From contig NW_006921532.1 in assembly GCF_000340215.1 (NCBI RefSeq), forward strand, positions 3,733,126 through 3,797,125: a stretch of DNA of 64,000 nucleotides. Reading direction: 5' to 3'. The position numbers and the translations under genes were made by a program. The first letter of the stretch is position 1; each line of letters opens with the position of its first letter. Shown piece by piece: positions 33,116 through 44,518 of the stretch. The DNA is from Pseudocercospora fijiensis CIRAD86 (lineage: Eukaryota; Ascomycota; Dothideomycetes; Mycosphaerellales; Mycosphaerellaceae). The notes below the pieces were generated by a model. It ran no database searches, was not told where the DNA came from, and saw only the letters and a program-made list of their open reading frames with translations.

Positions 33116-34123
33116 ATGGCTACTCAACGGCGGCCGCCTCAGAAGGTCTCGGTAGACGTACCCATATCCAACGGCGACATCAGAAAAGCCGCCGACAGAC
33201 TAGACTCCCCAAGCGGCTCGCCCTTCCTGCCCACCTCTCTCGAAGCAGCGCTCCTTGCGATTTATCCAGCAACACTCCTGCTGGGTTCCTTGTTCAGCAC
33301 AATACACCCCGCGAGTCGCAATGCGACATACTTGCCTAACGCGCAATCGTATGATCCCCAGAACGCGCCTAGCTATTTCGCAAAAAAGAGCAATGTCTTC
33401 AATGTCTGGTTTGTTAAGATCGGTTGGTTCTGGATCACGCTCGCATTCACACTCTTGATCTTTTCGCATTCATCGCTGGGGCCTCCACTTCGCCCACAGC
33501 TCACCAAGAGACGTATACAAGCGATACTACGGTACATCTGCGTCACAGTCATCTGGATCTTCGTCACGCAGTGGTTTTTTGGACCAGCGATCATTGATCG
33601 AAGCTTTCGGTGGACGGGTGGAAAATGTAACCAGGTACTATCGGACACCTTGGATGAGAAGATGGAAAGAGGAGACGTGAAGGAGGTCTTTTCGCATGCC
33701 GCATGTAAGGCTGTCGGCGGCCAGTGGGCAGGCGGTCATGATATCAGTGGACACGTGTTCCTCCTCATACTCGGAAGCGCAATGCTATGGCTTGAGCTTC
33801 TGCCAGCTGTTTTGCGGACAGAAGGGCTTCGAGAGAAGAGGCGAGTCATGGGTCCGGATGGCCTGACCAGAAGTGCTTCGTTCGAGGTGGATGCACGTTC
33901 GGCGCACACCAACACAAGGGACGAGTTGGGATTCGGCGTCAAGGCAGCCCTGGGTGTGGCATTCTTGAGTTGGTGGATGCTGCTCATGACCGCAGCGTAC
34001 TTTCACACTTGGTTTGAAAAAGTCACTGGTCTATTAGTGGCGTTCTTGTCAATCTACACAGTATATTTTCTGCCAAGGGGCATGCCTGGACTGCGGCAGT
34101 GGCTCGGCATGCCTGTGCAGTGA
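33116..34123 (+). CDS. SCS3: FIT-family protein (SCS3-like), ER lipid-droplet biogenesis
   Basis: Single exon, 335 residues. FIT proteins are ER membrane acyl-CoA diphosphatases of the lipid phosphatase fold, needed for lipid droplet budding and ER homeostasis. The two catalytic signatures are both visible: GGHDISGHVF (H208 and H213) and AAYFHTWFEK (H297). Hydrophobic segments at about 41-62, 100-118, 136-156, 212-232, 274-294 and 302-320 fit a six-pass protein. A loop at 160-200 holds CNQV and HAACKAVGGQW, as in fungal SCS3 proteins. The start at 33116 is the only ATG with a cytosolic polar N-terminus before the first membrane segment. I see no intron or oddity. Confidence 0.92.
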   Translation: MATQRRPPQKVSVDVPISNGDIRKAADRLDSPSGSPFLPTSLEAALLAIYPATLLLGSLFSTIHPASRNATYLPNAQSYDPQNAPSYFAKKSNVFNVWFVKIGWFWITLAFTLLIFSHSSLGPPLRPQLTKRRIQAILRYICVTVIWIFVTQWFFGPAIIDRSFRWTGGKCNQVLSDTLDEKMERGDVKEVFSHAACKAVGGQWAGGHDISGHVFLLILGSAMLWLELLPAVLRTEGLREKRRVMGPDGLTRSASFEVDARSAHTNTRDELGFGVKAALGVAFLSWWMLLMTAAYFHTWFEKVTGLLVAFLSIYTVYFLPRGMPGLRQWLGMPVQ

Positions 34124-34711
34124 GCTGCGGGCTGAGATCAACCGGGGGCATTGATGAGAACCTTGCGGGCTTCCCTCTCGAGTCAATAACCTAGCAGTGT
34201 CATCAGACTGTCGATTTTTGTGCGGTTCTTTTCTTTTCGGAAATGCCGAGCGGGAGGTCGTGATCGTGTTCGATGTCTCAAGTCAGGCTCCACACTGTCT
34301 TCACGGGCGAGATGAAGCTTGAGCGATTGCTGTGCAGAATATATCGATGTACAGTACAGCTGGCTGGCATAACAACAACGGTGTCTTTTCAAATCGTTGA
34401 TCGGCTTCCAAAGCAGAATTGCAGGATTGCAGACCCCGGGCGCCACGATGGCGAATCGGCGCCGCAGCGCAACGCGCAAACGGCGGTTCGGGCTGTTGTT
34501 TGCAAAGCTTGCGTCTTCGGGACCGTATCCAGTCCCTGACTCCCTGCGCCTCATCCAGGTTCGTGTTCGCTATCGCCAAAACCGCATCTTGTTGTATGCG
34601 TTAGGGATGTTTCCCCCCAGGCCCCAGCACAGCCGCACCACCCAAGCAATGTGTCCTGAGGCTTTTTATTAGCAGCGGACATACCGCTACACTCGCTGCT
34701 GTTCGTGCCTG
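34124..34711. other. Intergenic region, no gene seen
   Basis: About 590 bp between the FIT/SCS3 stop and the histidine kinase start. Short open frames on both strands lack motifs. It should contain the kinase promoter and 5' leader. Confidence 0.5.
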
Positions 34712-37471
34712 ATGCCAGCTGCCTCGTCGACACGTCTCCCTCTCTCGCTCCCGTGCGAAAGCCTGGCTTTGGCCCCGAGCATTGCAACAGCAACATCTGC
34801 AATGGTCAACCTGGTGAGGCGTCGCTCCAATTCCATGACACGCTTCGACTGGACGAGAGATCTGGGATTGAGCTCCGATTTCCAGCGATGTACGAGAGAA
34901 AATGTAGACTGGACTGCCAGTCGTCTTGGCCCTATGTTGGACTGGCCCGCGTCTCTGCGTCAGATGGTGCTCATCTGTCTTGCTGATAGCGCACCGTCGG
35001 CAGTGCTTTGGGGCGCGGATACTGCGATTGTTTACAATGAACCCTTCTCTATCCTCATTGGGAACAAGCATCCCAAACTCCAGGGCCAGCTCGTAACCGG
35101 CCAACTCTCCGACCTATGTTCCGACCTCGATGCAGTGTGGCAGAGGCAAGCCCTAGACGGAATCACCGTGACCATCAAGAATCAACGAATCAGACAAGAG
35201 AGACTTGGCTTTGTGGAAGAGAGGACATATCACTGGAAACTCGTGCCAATCATAGGAGATGATGGTTTCGTTGCTGGGAGCCTCGTCAGCATAGAAGACA
35301 ACGACAAAGTGCCACCGAGAAGAGAGCGTAGCAAGTCGGCAGCAAGAGAGTTCGGCAACGCTATCAAAGGTGCGGCCAATACCACAGCTTCAAACATTCT
35401 TCGATTGGAACAGCACTTTTCTGGCAAGACATGCAATTGTGAAAAGTTATGGGAGGCTACGCAACAACTCCGAATTCACGAGCAACGCTATGAGAAGTTC
35501 GCAGACTTTGCCCCTGTGGGTATAGCGGCGCTCGACAAAGACTACCAAGTCGAATGGGCCAACAAGGCATACTTTGACACGATGGCGGCACCTGAAGATG
35601 CCAAGTCTTTCTTCGCCTATCTTCATCCTGACGACGTTGCTATGGCCCAAGGATACTTCGATACTGGCGCGTTTCGAGACGACTCGTTCACATTCGAATG
35701 CCGTTTGAAGAAATGGCCTGCGAAGAAAGCCTCTAGCCCACTCGAAAGCCCGCGTCCGCTCGAGCCCAGCCCTTCTTGGGTACTCGTATCGGCGTATAGG
35801 GAATCAGATCATGAGCAGCATACTATGTGCTGGCTCATAGACATCACTGCTCACAAGAACGCGGAGGAGTTCCTGCGGAAGCGGATGTATGAGGCTGTGG
35901 AGATGAGGCAGCAGAAAGAGCGCTTCATCGACTTGATCAGCCATGAGATACGGAATCCATTGTCAGCGATGACCCATTGCATAGACGACATAATTGAGAC
36001 TGCAAAGCAAGAAGCCATTGGCCCAACCGACGATGTTCTCGAGGCAGCACAGACCATTTCGTATTGTACCCAACACATCAAGAATATTGTTGGAGATGTC
36101 CTCACGCTTTCGAAGCTCGACTCGCGTCTTGTCGACATATGCCCGCAACCGACACAACCGAAGTTACTTGTTCAAGAAGCGCTTAGGATGTTTACTCGAG
36201 AATTGCGAGCTTCTGCCATTGACCTCGAACTGGACATTGACCCTTCTCTAGCAGAGCTCGAAGTGGACTGGCTCATGATGGATCCTGGTCGCTTTTTGCA
36301 GGTTTTGATCAACTTGACCACCAACGCGATCAAGGTGGTAAAGGACAGGAGCAAGCGATTGATTACCGTTAAGATGAGCGCGACGCATGGTCCAGCGTGC
36401 AAAGCCAGTGACGAAGTGCAATGTGTCCTCCCTCGCCAAGCTCGCAAGCCTGTCGATTTCCCAGAGCCGTACGATCTGGCTAAATCTCTGTACCTAGTCT
36501 GCAGTGTTGAAGACACGGGCCCTGGACTGGAGAAGCATGAGCTGGCGAGTCTGTTCGAACGCTTCGCTCAAGAGAATCCGAAGACTGAGAGCAGATACGG
36601 CGGATCAGGCCTAGGCCTCTTTATTTCGCGTGATCTGACCGAATTGCAGGGAGGACGTATAGGTGTGGCATCGCAGCCTGGTGTCGGATCGAAGTTCGTC
36701 TTCTCCATCGAAGTAAAGCGCGCCACCGAGCCAGTTGTATCAGTTCAAGTCCCTTCTGTCGAGGCAACCAAAGGGCTTCAGGTATCCATTAGCTGCGAGT
36801 CTCCTGTTGCTACTAAGCCAGCAGCCGTGTTGCCCGTCCAGGAACCTTTGCGAGGACAGGGCATAATAAGAAAAGACTCTCTCAAGAATAAGGACAAAGC
36901 TGCCCCTCGAAAGCTTCTCATCGTCGAGGACAACTCAATCAATGCAAAGGTCCTCTCAAATCAGCTTCGAAAACGAGGTTACGACGTATCGGTGGCGATA
37001 AATGGCGAAGAAGCACTCGAAAAGCTCAAAATGACCACTCCTCCTTCACGACCATCTCCAGTCTCTACCGCTTCGACAGCTTCGAATTCGACACCTTCTG
37101 TAGACTCAGTCCTCAGCACAACAATTCGACGAAAACCAGTACCGTCGTCTACGGAGACAATTTCTCCAGCACAATCCGATTTCGATGTCGTGCTAATGGA
37201 TATCGAGGTACGTACAGATGCGAAGTGCTGCCTGTATCAAATGCTGACATGCTTTTAGATGCCAGTTATGGACGGGATTACCTGTACACAGCAGATTCGT
37301 GCATTCGAAGCGAATCAAGGAGCGCATCATCGGCTGCCAATCATTGCGGTAACGGCGAATGTGAGGAGTGAGCATGGCAGTGCTGCGCTGGAGGCTGGCA
37401 TGGATGCCATTACCACGAAGCCGTACAAGATTGAGGATCTTGTGAAACAGGTGGAGCAGTTTGTCAGTTGA
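34712..37471 (+). CDS. Hybrid sensor histidine kinase with PAS domains and C-terminal receiver
   Basis: Two exons (34712-37207, 37259-37471) with a 51-bp intron give 902 residues. The phosphorelay passes from His kinase to receiver and on to an HPt protein. The N-terminus holds a PAS-like domain with RLGPMLDWPASLRQMV, then a second PAS around 255-380 (YEKFADFAPVGIAALD). HisKA has FIDLISHEIRNPLSAM with phospho-acceptor H411. HATPase_c has NLTTNAIKVV (N box), DTGPGL (D601, G1) and GGSGLGLFIS (G2). The receiver has LLIVEDNSINAKVL (acidic D740), phospho-acceptor D830 in VLMDIEMPVMDG, and K886 in TTKPYK. A Ser/Thr/Pro-rich loop of about 50 residues interrupts the receiver, and the intron falls directly after LMDIE. 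There is no membrane segment, so a cytosolic sensor is likely. The class within fungal kinases is not certain. A later Met at MVNLVRRRS, about 31 residues in, could be the start instead. Confidence 0.92.
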
Positions 37472-37731
37472 CGACCTGAGCTCCCGTGGACCAGGTGACA
37501 GGAACGTCAGAGGCCGACGAGTTCTCTGGTGTGAAATGTCTCGAGTTACAAGGTTGCCATTACCGATAAATAGATGGCCGTCGTAGGCCCGACGACATCT
37601 GCTTTCAGTTGTACAATAGTGATACCCCAGATCCAGCCGCCCGCTCGCTCAGAACGCAGCAGGGAGGTATAATGCAATAGTAATGATTCAGCAAAGCAAG
37701 CAGAGCTGGAACTCTCCTATCCAAGCCAGCT
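37472..37731. other. Convergent 3' region between kinase and VAM7
   Basis: 260 bp between two stop codons of convergent genes; terminators or poly(A) sites must be here. None can be assigned with certainty. Confidence 0.4.
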
Positions 37732-38865
37732 TCAAGAGATCTTCTTGATTCTCCTCCTCGCCACGTCGATCTTCCCTTGCACGCGATCGACGTCCTGGTC
37801 CACCAGTCCCAGCATCTCATTCTGAACTTCCAACTCCTCGTTAATCATGATGCCCATGTCTTTCAGTCGAGCCACAGTCTTTCCAAGTGCTAGCACATCC
37901 TCATCCTGTTCCTGCATGACCTGTTTCTGTAACTGTAATACACCCGAATTATCCAATTCTCTGGTCCTTTCAGTCTCCTTGAGAGGACCCCCGAGAACTC
38001 TTCCAGAAGGTTTTGCGCCCGCGCTTGTGCCTTTCCAAAGCTCTGACTTTTGCTCACTGGTCGCCGCAGCAGAGGAATTCATAACAGAAGCTGTGGCTTT
38101 GGCAGTTTGCGCCGCCATGCTCTTCAGAACACCTTCTAAACCCTCCACCTCTTTCTTTGCAGCTCCTATCAGATCTTTCCTTCGTCTGATCTCTCCTTCG
38201 CCGAGCTTCTTGGCTCCACCCCAGCCCGCGTCATCACCTTTTGATGCGGCAGATATGGCTTTCAATCCATCTTCTAGCTGGGCTATGTTGGTGGCAGCTC
38301 GGACCAGACTCGCTTTTGCTTCTGCTGATAATGAGTGCTGGGCCTGAGCGGTTGTGGCGGCCTCGCGCTGCTTGAGTTGGGAGCGTGCAGCTTGAATGTA
38401 TGATTTCAGGTCGCGATGCACATCCAGCCACTGGTTGGGATCTGTGACGGCTACTCCAGCGCTCCCAGGTCGTTGTGACGTGCTGCCATTCGTGGTAGTC
38501 GTGGTGATGCTGCCACTCGGTAGGTTGAGGAACGATCTCCAGACACTACTACTTCGCCATCGCGCATCCGAAGATTCCAAAATTGCTTTGATGTATTTCT
38601 CTAAGCCCTGCCGTCGTTCTTCTGTCAGGGCCTCGCTATTTACAGTTCGTCGGAGCCAGGACTTCGCAGGTAGCGGCGCGGGAGGCGCTTTGCCGGTGTG
38701 TGATGTAAGCTCGTCGTTGAGAGTGAGGAAGTCATTGTATCGCTTCTTGATCTCGTGTTTTCGGAGCGGTAGTTGCAGGGCGATGTGGTATTGCGTATAG
38801 GGTTTTCCGTCTGCGGGTGTCGTGATAGATGTGGTGGGTATTGAGATCTGGAGTGCCGGAGCCAT
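37732..38865 (-). CDS. VAM7: Vacuolar SNARE Vam7 (PX domain plus Qc-SNARE)
   Basis: Single exon, 377 residues from the start at 38865 (MAPALQISIPTT), which leads directly into the PX domain. An in-frame ATG seven codons upstream (38886) is possible. Vam7 is a soluble Qc-SNARE recruited to the vacuole by PI3P and needed for vacuole fusion and late endocytic fusion. The PX domain covers about residues 3-120, with the signature EIKKRYNDFLTL and the proline loop APPAPLPAKSWLRR. The middle is Ala/Ser/Lys-rich and coiled. The C-terminal SNARE motif (about 315-377) runs from VMQEQDEDVLALG to DVARRRIKKIS with a Gln in EELEVQNEM at the zero layer. There is no transmembrane anchor, as expected for Vam7. 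It is divergent from IST3 across about 350 bp. Confidence 0.93.
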   Translation of the reverse strand: MAPALQISIPTTSITTPADGKPYTQYHIALQLPLRKHEIKKRYNDFLTLNDELTSHTGKAPPAPLPAKSWLRRTVNSEALTEERRQGLEKYIKAILESSDARWRSSSVWRSFLNLPSGSITTTTTNGSTSQRPGSAGVAVTDPNQWLDVHRDLKSYIQAARSQLKQREAATTAQAQHSLSAEAKASLVRAATNIAQLEDGLKAISAASKGDDAGWGGAKKLGEGEIRRRKDLIGAAKKEVEGLEGVLKSMAAQTAKATASVMNSSAAATSEQKSELWKGTSAGAKPSGRVLGGPLKETERTRELDNSGVLQLQKQVMQEQDEDVLALGKTVARLKDMGIMINEELEVQNEMLGLVDQDVDRVQGKIDVARRRIKKIS

Positions 38866-39217
38866 GCTGGAGGCGACACACAACAACGAATGCGCTTCTT
38901 GAAGGACACCAGATCCGAGAGAGGTCTATCGAGGCCAAGGCCAAGCGGAAGGAGTGTCACGCTTTCAAGGTCAGGTCGGGCAGTAGCGCATTACATTGCC
39001 GAATCAACGTCTCCTGCCCTGCCTGCTTGTATCATCGAAGGTGAGAGCTCGTTGCGTCATTTGTCGCGTGCGGAAGGGAAAGCTCGGATGGAAGCGAAGC
39101 TAAGCTTGCCGAGAACCTAGACAGAACTATTTGTGGATTTGTGGCTACCGCAATCGCCCAGCACCAAAACACCCGCAACAACGACTCCTACTCTGGCCAT
39201 ACCAGGGTTATTTTGAG
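38866..39217. promoter_or_regulatory. Bidirectional promoter region VAM7 / IST3
   Basis: 352 bp between two divergent start codons. Any promoter elements of both genes must share this short interval. No clear TATA box. Confidence 0.55.
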
Positions 39218-40237
39218 ATGCAGTCCATACGGCAGATCGAGCGACTGAATCAGACCGAGCTCGACAAATGCATCCCGCCGAACGCTTCATGGCACACTGA
39301 CTATCGCGACACGGCATATGTCTACATCGGCGGCCTTCCTTTCGAGCTCAGTGAAGGCGATATTCTGACCATTTTCAGCCAATATGGCAATCCCGTACAC
39401 ATCAACTTGGTTCGCGACAAAGATACGGGCAAGAGCAGGGGCTTCTGCTTTCTCAAGTACGAAGATCAGAGAAGTTGCGATCTGGCTGTTGACAATTTGA
39501 GCGGTGCTGGAGTCATGGGTCGTGTCATTAGTGTCGATCACACGCGCTACAAGAAGAAGGAGGGCGAAATTGAGGGTATTGGCGATGAGCAAGAGGAAGA
39601 TGCAAATGACACGGACCGTGAGGTTGACGACAGGAGAAAGCGCAGGAAGACGGAAAGTGAGAGTGAGGATGAGCGGCCTTTGATCAAAGAAGAAGTTGAA
39701 CTGCAAAAGCTGCTACGAGATCATGACGATGATGATCCCATGAAGGAGTATCTGGTCAAGGCGAAACGAGAGGAAGTTGCGGAAGCGCTGAAGGCCGTGG
39801 TCAAGCACAAATCCAAAGAACAGGATCGTGAAAGAAAGCACAGGCACCACCATCGGTCTCACAGGAGTGACCATAAACGCGACGACAGGGAGCACAGGCA
39901 TCGATCTCGGAGGAAAGAGATGGACGATGGCGACTCGGAACGTAGGGATCGCTCTAGGAGGGAGCCTGAGGATCGTAGAGGCAGTGGGAGACACCACCAA
40001 TCTCGCCGTTCTGGGCACGAGGAGGGTGATGATATGAGCGATGGAGGACATGGTGAACGACGGCCTCGTCGAGAACGAGACGGGACGCCAGGTTCAGGCA
40101 GAGACGGTCAACGTAGACACGAGCCGCGAAGAGACGAGGTTGCAGAGAAAGGAGACCATTCGCGGCGACGGAGAAGCTTTGATTCTGACGACGATCGGAC
40201 AGAAAATCGAAGCAGAGCAGGCGAGAGACGTCGATGA
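39218..40237 (+). CDS. IST3: Ist3/Snu17-type RRM protein (RBMX2 family), U2 snRNP / RES complex
   Basis: Single exon, 339 residues. Ist3 (Snu17, Cwf29, human RBMX2) is the RRM subunit of the pre-mRNA retention and splicing complex with Bud13 and Pml1. The start at 39218 gives MQSIRQIERLNQTEL, the conserved N-terminus of the family; the open frame extends upstream to an ATG at 39131 but those 29 residues are unconserved. The RRM spans about residues 33-111 with RNP2 VYIGGL and RNP1 RGFCFLKY, preceded by ASWHTDYRDTAYVYIGG, typical of Ist3. The remainder (from about 120) is highly charged, rich in Arg, Asp, Glu, His and Ser, with RS/RD/RH repeats longer than in yeast. This tail is common in filamentous fungi. 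Confidence 0.92.
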   Translation: MQSIRQIERLNQTELDKCIPPNASWHTDYRDTAYVYIGGLPFELSEGDILTIFSQYGNPVHINLVRDKDTGKSRGFCFLKYEDQRSCDLAVDNLSGAGVMGRVISVDHTRYKKKEGEIEGIGDEQEEDANDTDREVDDRRKRRKTESESEDERPLIKEEVELQKLLRDHDDDDPMKEYLVKAKREEVAEALKAVVKHKSKEQDRERKHRHHHRSHRSDHKRDDREHRHRSRRKEMDDGDSERRDRSRREPEDRRGSGRHHQSRRSGHEEGDDMSDGGHGERRPRRERDGTPGSGRDGQRRHEPRRDEVAEKGDHSRRRRSFDSDDDRTENRSRAGERRR

Positions 40238-41632
40238 TACCATGGTACCTGGTCATTTCAATTCTCGCCATAGTCGACTTCGTGACGCCTCGTCTATTGG
40301 TAGATCGAAATGAAAGACGACAAGCTCCCCATGGTCGCTCCGAAAGGCTTCTTGCTCAGCGTCGAAAGCTCTCGTCGCGCCTAGAGTCTAAGCCATAAAA
40401 AGCTGTTCTTTCTGGTCAGTACTTGATGATCCAAGCAATTAGGACTTGCACAACGTACATGTGCCGCGAAACACTGTATGGCAATCTGGTGTTTCGCGTG
40501 AAAATACAGCTACGACTCGACTGGCAAAGAAAATCTACCACCGGTGTGTTAGAAGCGCAAAGCCATCAAACATCCTGCCACGATTGCATGCATCGGTGTC
40601 TGAGCTGCCAGTCCATGGCCTCTCGATAGCGCGCGTTCGAACAGGAAATCGAAAAGGCAACGCGCATCCCAGCAGCCGTCACTTCCAGATCCTTGAGCAT
40701 ACCATGTTCGCGCTGCTTAAGCTCCTGCATGCATCACGCATCATTGGTCGTGAAGCTCCTAGCATGGATGCTCACAATGTCTTTTGACAAGCACCAACCC
40801 TACCAACGAAGGTACACGCTCAACCACAGCGACTTCAAGTCTGGCTATGGCGAATGTCTGCAAAACGTTCCAAGTCTCTGTGAGTTGTCGTCGAGCCAGC
40901 GTTGCTCACGAGCCTTGACGTGAAATTCAGTATAATGCGCAATGGCATCCGACCTTCAATCAACCTCGACTCCTCGCTTCTGCACACTTTCAGACAGCAC
41001 AGCGCTGGGCTCGCCCATGATTTGCGTGTTTATCTTTCTTCTTGGCGTCAACCTTCGTGCATCACGGGCCTTGAACTGAAAGTGAGGGCTTTCGCAACTT
41101 GACTGAATGTGCTGGAACTCACAATCTGAACGTGAGGACCTTTCTTCCAGGCCCAAGAGGTGCGCGCATAAAAGGTGGGTTGTCTCTTCTGTTTAACATT
41201 CCTCATTTCCGTACACTTTTTACGTAGCTCACCTCCATGCTCTATGAGCCTTTCTCTGCATCTCGGTCACAACGCCCACTCGCTTGTCAGGAAGTTTCTT
41301 GCTCTTGACTACCACGCAAGACGACACATTTGTATGTAAGTACCATCCATCTCTCGAGACCAACTGCTATTCTATTGTGCCATTCGCAAAAGACCTCGCA
41401 ATCATTGGATGGACTTGACTGGCTCACTTCAAGCCTCACTTGCCATCGCATGCATGCATCTGCATGACCGTTGACGCTAACACTAGGCATCTCCGAGCTG
41501 CTAACACATCGCAGGTCAACCTCACTTCATCCTTCACGTCCTTCAGCAACCGACTTCTGGCACGAACCCCCAACTTCACGCATCGCTCCACCTCCAGTCT
41601 GCCATCCGTCGTTCCCAGCAGGGCCCGATGCG
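40238..41632. other. 1.4-kb intergenic region, no gene seen
   Basis: Between IST3 and the dynamin-like gene. Open frames are short (under 115 codons) and without motifs, and base composition is like the neighbouring genes with no RIP signature. The last 450 bp are pyrimidine-rich on the plus strand and look like a promoter plus 5' leader; a 5' UTR intron is possible. Confidence 0.5.
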
Positions 41633-44188
41633 ATGACTGAAATCAAGGTCGAGCACGGTGCACAGCAGCAGGCACAAGCTGCTATGGCCATACGAGAACA
41701 ATCTCCTATCAGCATCGTCTCTTCGGTGGCACCTTCTCCTGCTGCAGACGCAGCGACTCAGGCCGAGACCGCTGCCACCACTCCCGATGGAGACGTGGAG
41801 ATGACAAATGGCATACCAGCAAAAGGCGCCCTCGAAAGTGTCGGTAGTCGAAGCCGCGATCTCATTCAAGTCATCCAGCGTCTCTCTTTGCTCGGAATTA
41901 ACGCAACACTACCATCACTGCCCAAGTTCGTGGTTGTCGGGGATCAGTCTGCTGGCAAAAGCTCAATCGTAAGTAACACACCCTAATTCGCGTTACGTAT
42001 GGTTCACTAATGTTCCACGCAGATCGAGGCAACATGCGACATCACATTGCCTCGCAGCGAAGGCACTTGCACCAAATGCCCGTTTCAAATCACAACTACG
42101 GCACAGCAAGACCAAGCAGAGCCCTGGAAGTGTACCGTCAGTATTCTTCGCAAATACACATACGGCACCCACTATGTCGCTGGCATGCACGGCGCAGAGT
42201 TCAACCGTTGGAGGGCGGACGCAGAGACTTCATGTCTGCTCTTTGCGGTCATTCATGACAAGAATGAGCTCGAGTCAACTCTACGCCGCGCCCAGTTGGC
42301 CGTGTTGAACCCAGACAAGGATTACCACATGTTCAAAGACCCGGCAACAGCAGCGCCAATCAAAGATACTGTTGGATTCTCCCCGAACGTTATCAGCCTC
42401 AAGATCGAAGCAGCAAACTTACCAGAACTGTCTTTCTACGATCTGCCTGGAGCGATCAACTCCGTACCCGATGAGTCTGATGCCCATCTTGTTATATTCA
42501 TCGAAAAGCTTCTGGAGATTTACGTACGCGACGAGAAAGCCCTGATACTGCTGGCTTGCGCCTCCAACCAAGACGTGGAGACGTCGACTTCGCTTCGGTT
42601 TCTCCGTAACTGGTCAGCCACGCGCCGAGCAATGGGAGTCCTTACAAAGCCGGATTTGGTGGACTTGACGCCGGCTCGGCTGGCGAACTTCGAGCGTATC
42701 CTTCAAGGAAAGGACTTCGCATTGGGCCACGGCTGGTTCATTACACGCCAGCTCTCGCAGAAGCAGCTGAACCAGGCATCCCACATTACACATGACCAAG
42801 CTCGGCAACAAGAAGCCGCATTCTTCGCCGAAGAACCCTGGAGTGCTGGTGGCCTAGCTGCATATGCGAATCGATTCGGCATCCCATATCTGCAGGACGC
42901 AATCTCTACCCAGCTCACGAATCACATCTTAGCTGAGCTTCCCGAGATCAGAGCCCGTGTTGAGGCTCGTCGTCATGAAGTTGAAGATGCGCTGGGACGA
43001 TTCCCCAAGAAGGCCGATGCTCCAGCTCTGAGCGTGTATATCGAATACAAGAATGTCCAAGACGCGATTCAGAAGCAGATCGAGCCGGAGAGCACGGCAG
43101 ACTTCCGCGTCGAATACCAACGTTTGATGAAATCATACAGCACCAGGATTCGAAATAGCCTGCCCACGGTCGATCTGACCACTCCCGGCTATGAGGCGCC
43201 TGTGCAGGAGATCGATTCCGATTCGGAGCAGGACACGCCTTCCAAGAAGCGGCAGAGAACAGCTACGCCGTCGCGCTCGATTGTAGCAGGATCTTCGAAA
43301 ATCACACCAGACTCTCGCAGTCGCCGCACACCGCAGATAAACCACGATGCTCCGCGGACGAGCAAGCGTGAGACCTTCAATCTGGAGGAAGTGCACGCCA
43401 AGTTCGAGAATGCTCCAAGCACAGTCTTTGGCGAGACAAACTCGGAAGTGTCGAAGGCCTTTGCGGTTTTCGCAGTCAAGAAAATCCTCCCGAAGATCAC
43501 CAACACTCTGATGCAATCAATTGAAAAGCTCTTCGGCACGATGATCACAGCAACCATCCAGAATGTGCTCTGCGCTCGTCAGCCGACGCAGCTCTTCGCT
43601 CGAGTCATGGAAATTACCGGAGGCCTCCTTCAGCAATTGATTTTGAGGCGCTCTGAATTCATTCAGGAACTCGTCAATGCGGAGTGCGCTCGTACACTCA
43701 CCTTGAACCGCCAATGCACGGAGCGGAGGTCCTATTGGGAGAGCGAGCTCCGCAAACGCCGTGCAATCGTCCGTGTGCGCGAGCATTTCGAGACGATGAA
43801 TGCCGAGAACAACGGCAAGAAGATCATTTCGGTGCCGGAACAAGAGAAGAAGGCTACGGATCTCGAATGGGTCAACAACAATCTTGGAGCTGACCCTTAC
43901 GATCGTGAAGTCGTGGGTCTCGCCCTGCCGTTTGCCTACTACGAAATTGCGACTGCCGCATTTGTGGACGTGGTTATCAAACAGCTTGACTTCGGCCTGG
44001 TCGCGCGCTACCATGATATGCTTCCAGACACGCTCAAGGACGGCTTGGCCGGCGACGACGAGCACTGCGCTCAGCTTCTCGCAGAAGATCCTCAGCGCGA
44101 GCGCGATCGTCTTCGTCTTCTGGCCGAGCATGGTAAGCTTGTGGATGCTTTGAACGAGCTCAGAGGCTTGTCGGATGGTCCCGTCTGA
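41633..44188 (+). CDS. Dynamin-superfamily GTPase (Mx/VPS1-like)
   Basis: Two exons (41633-41968, 42023-44188) with a 54-bp intron give 833 residues. The junction falls inside the G1 motif, GDQSAGKSSI followed by IEATCDITLPRS. The GTPase has G1 at 103-111, the switch region LPRSEGTCTKCP (family form LPRGxGTCTRCP), G3 DLPG at 252-255 and G4 TKPD at 320-323. A helical middle and stalk region follow. Between about 510 and 570 there is a Ser/Asp-rich linker with the basic cluster KKRQRT, which may be a nuclear signal. The C-terminal 120 residues resemble a GTPase effector helix (YYEIATAAFVDVVIKQLD). Members of this fungal group remodel membranes or are Mx-like; the exact role is unknown. The start is taken at the ATG giving MTEIKVEHG; an in-frame extension upstream has no Met. 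Confidence 0.88.
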
Positions 44189-44518
44189 ACGACCTCTGTG
44201 CTCTTATGCCATCGCAATCGACTTCCACGAGGTCTGTGGTCAGGGGTTGTTCTGCATTCGAAGCAGCGAAGGGACTGACTACAAGACGAGGACTGGGAAA
44301 GAGACGGTCTGCAAATTGCCATGAAGTGAAATTCTGGAGGGGTTTTGCGACATGTTGGCTCAAACAAATAGGTAGTTCATGCATTGGCCACTGGAGGGCT
44401 CGTGGCGCTAAAATGATCACTGCTTCCAGGGCCGCCGCACTGTACTGTAGTCCAATACTTGTGGCATACTATCGCGCAATTGACACAAGCACTCTGGCGT
44501 CTCGCCCCGCAGTATCTT
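44189..44518. other. Convergent 3' region
   Basis: 330 bp between the stops of the dynamin-like gene and the convergent gene on the minus strand. No gene seen. Confidence 0.4.

Noticed and set aside
39131..39217. Longer IST3 starting at 39131
   Set aside because: The first 29 residues do not resemble the family; MQSIRQIERLNQTEL at 39218 does.
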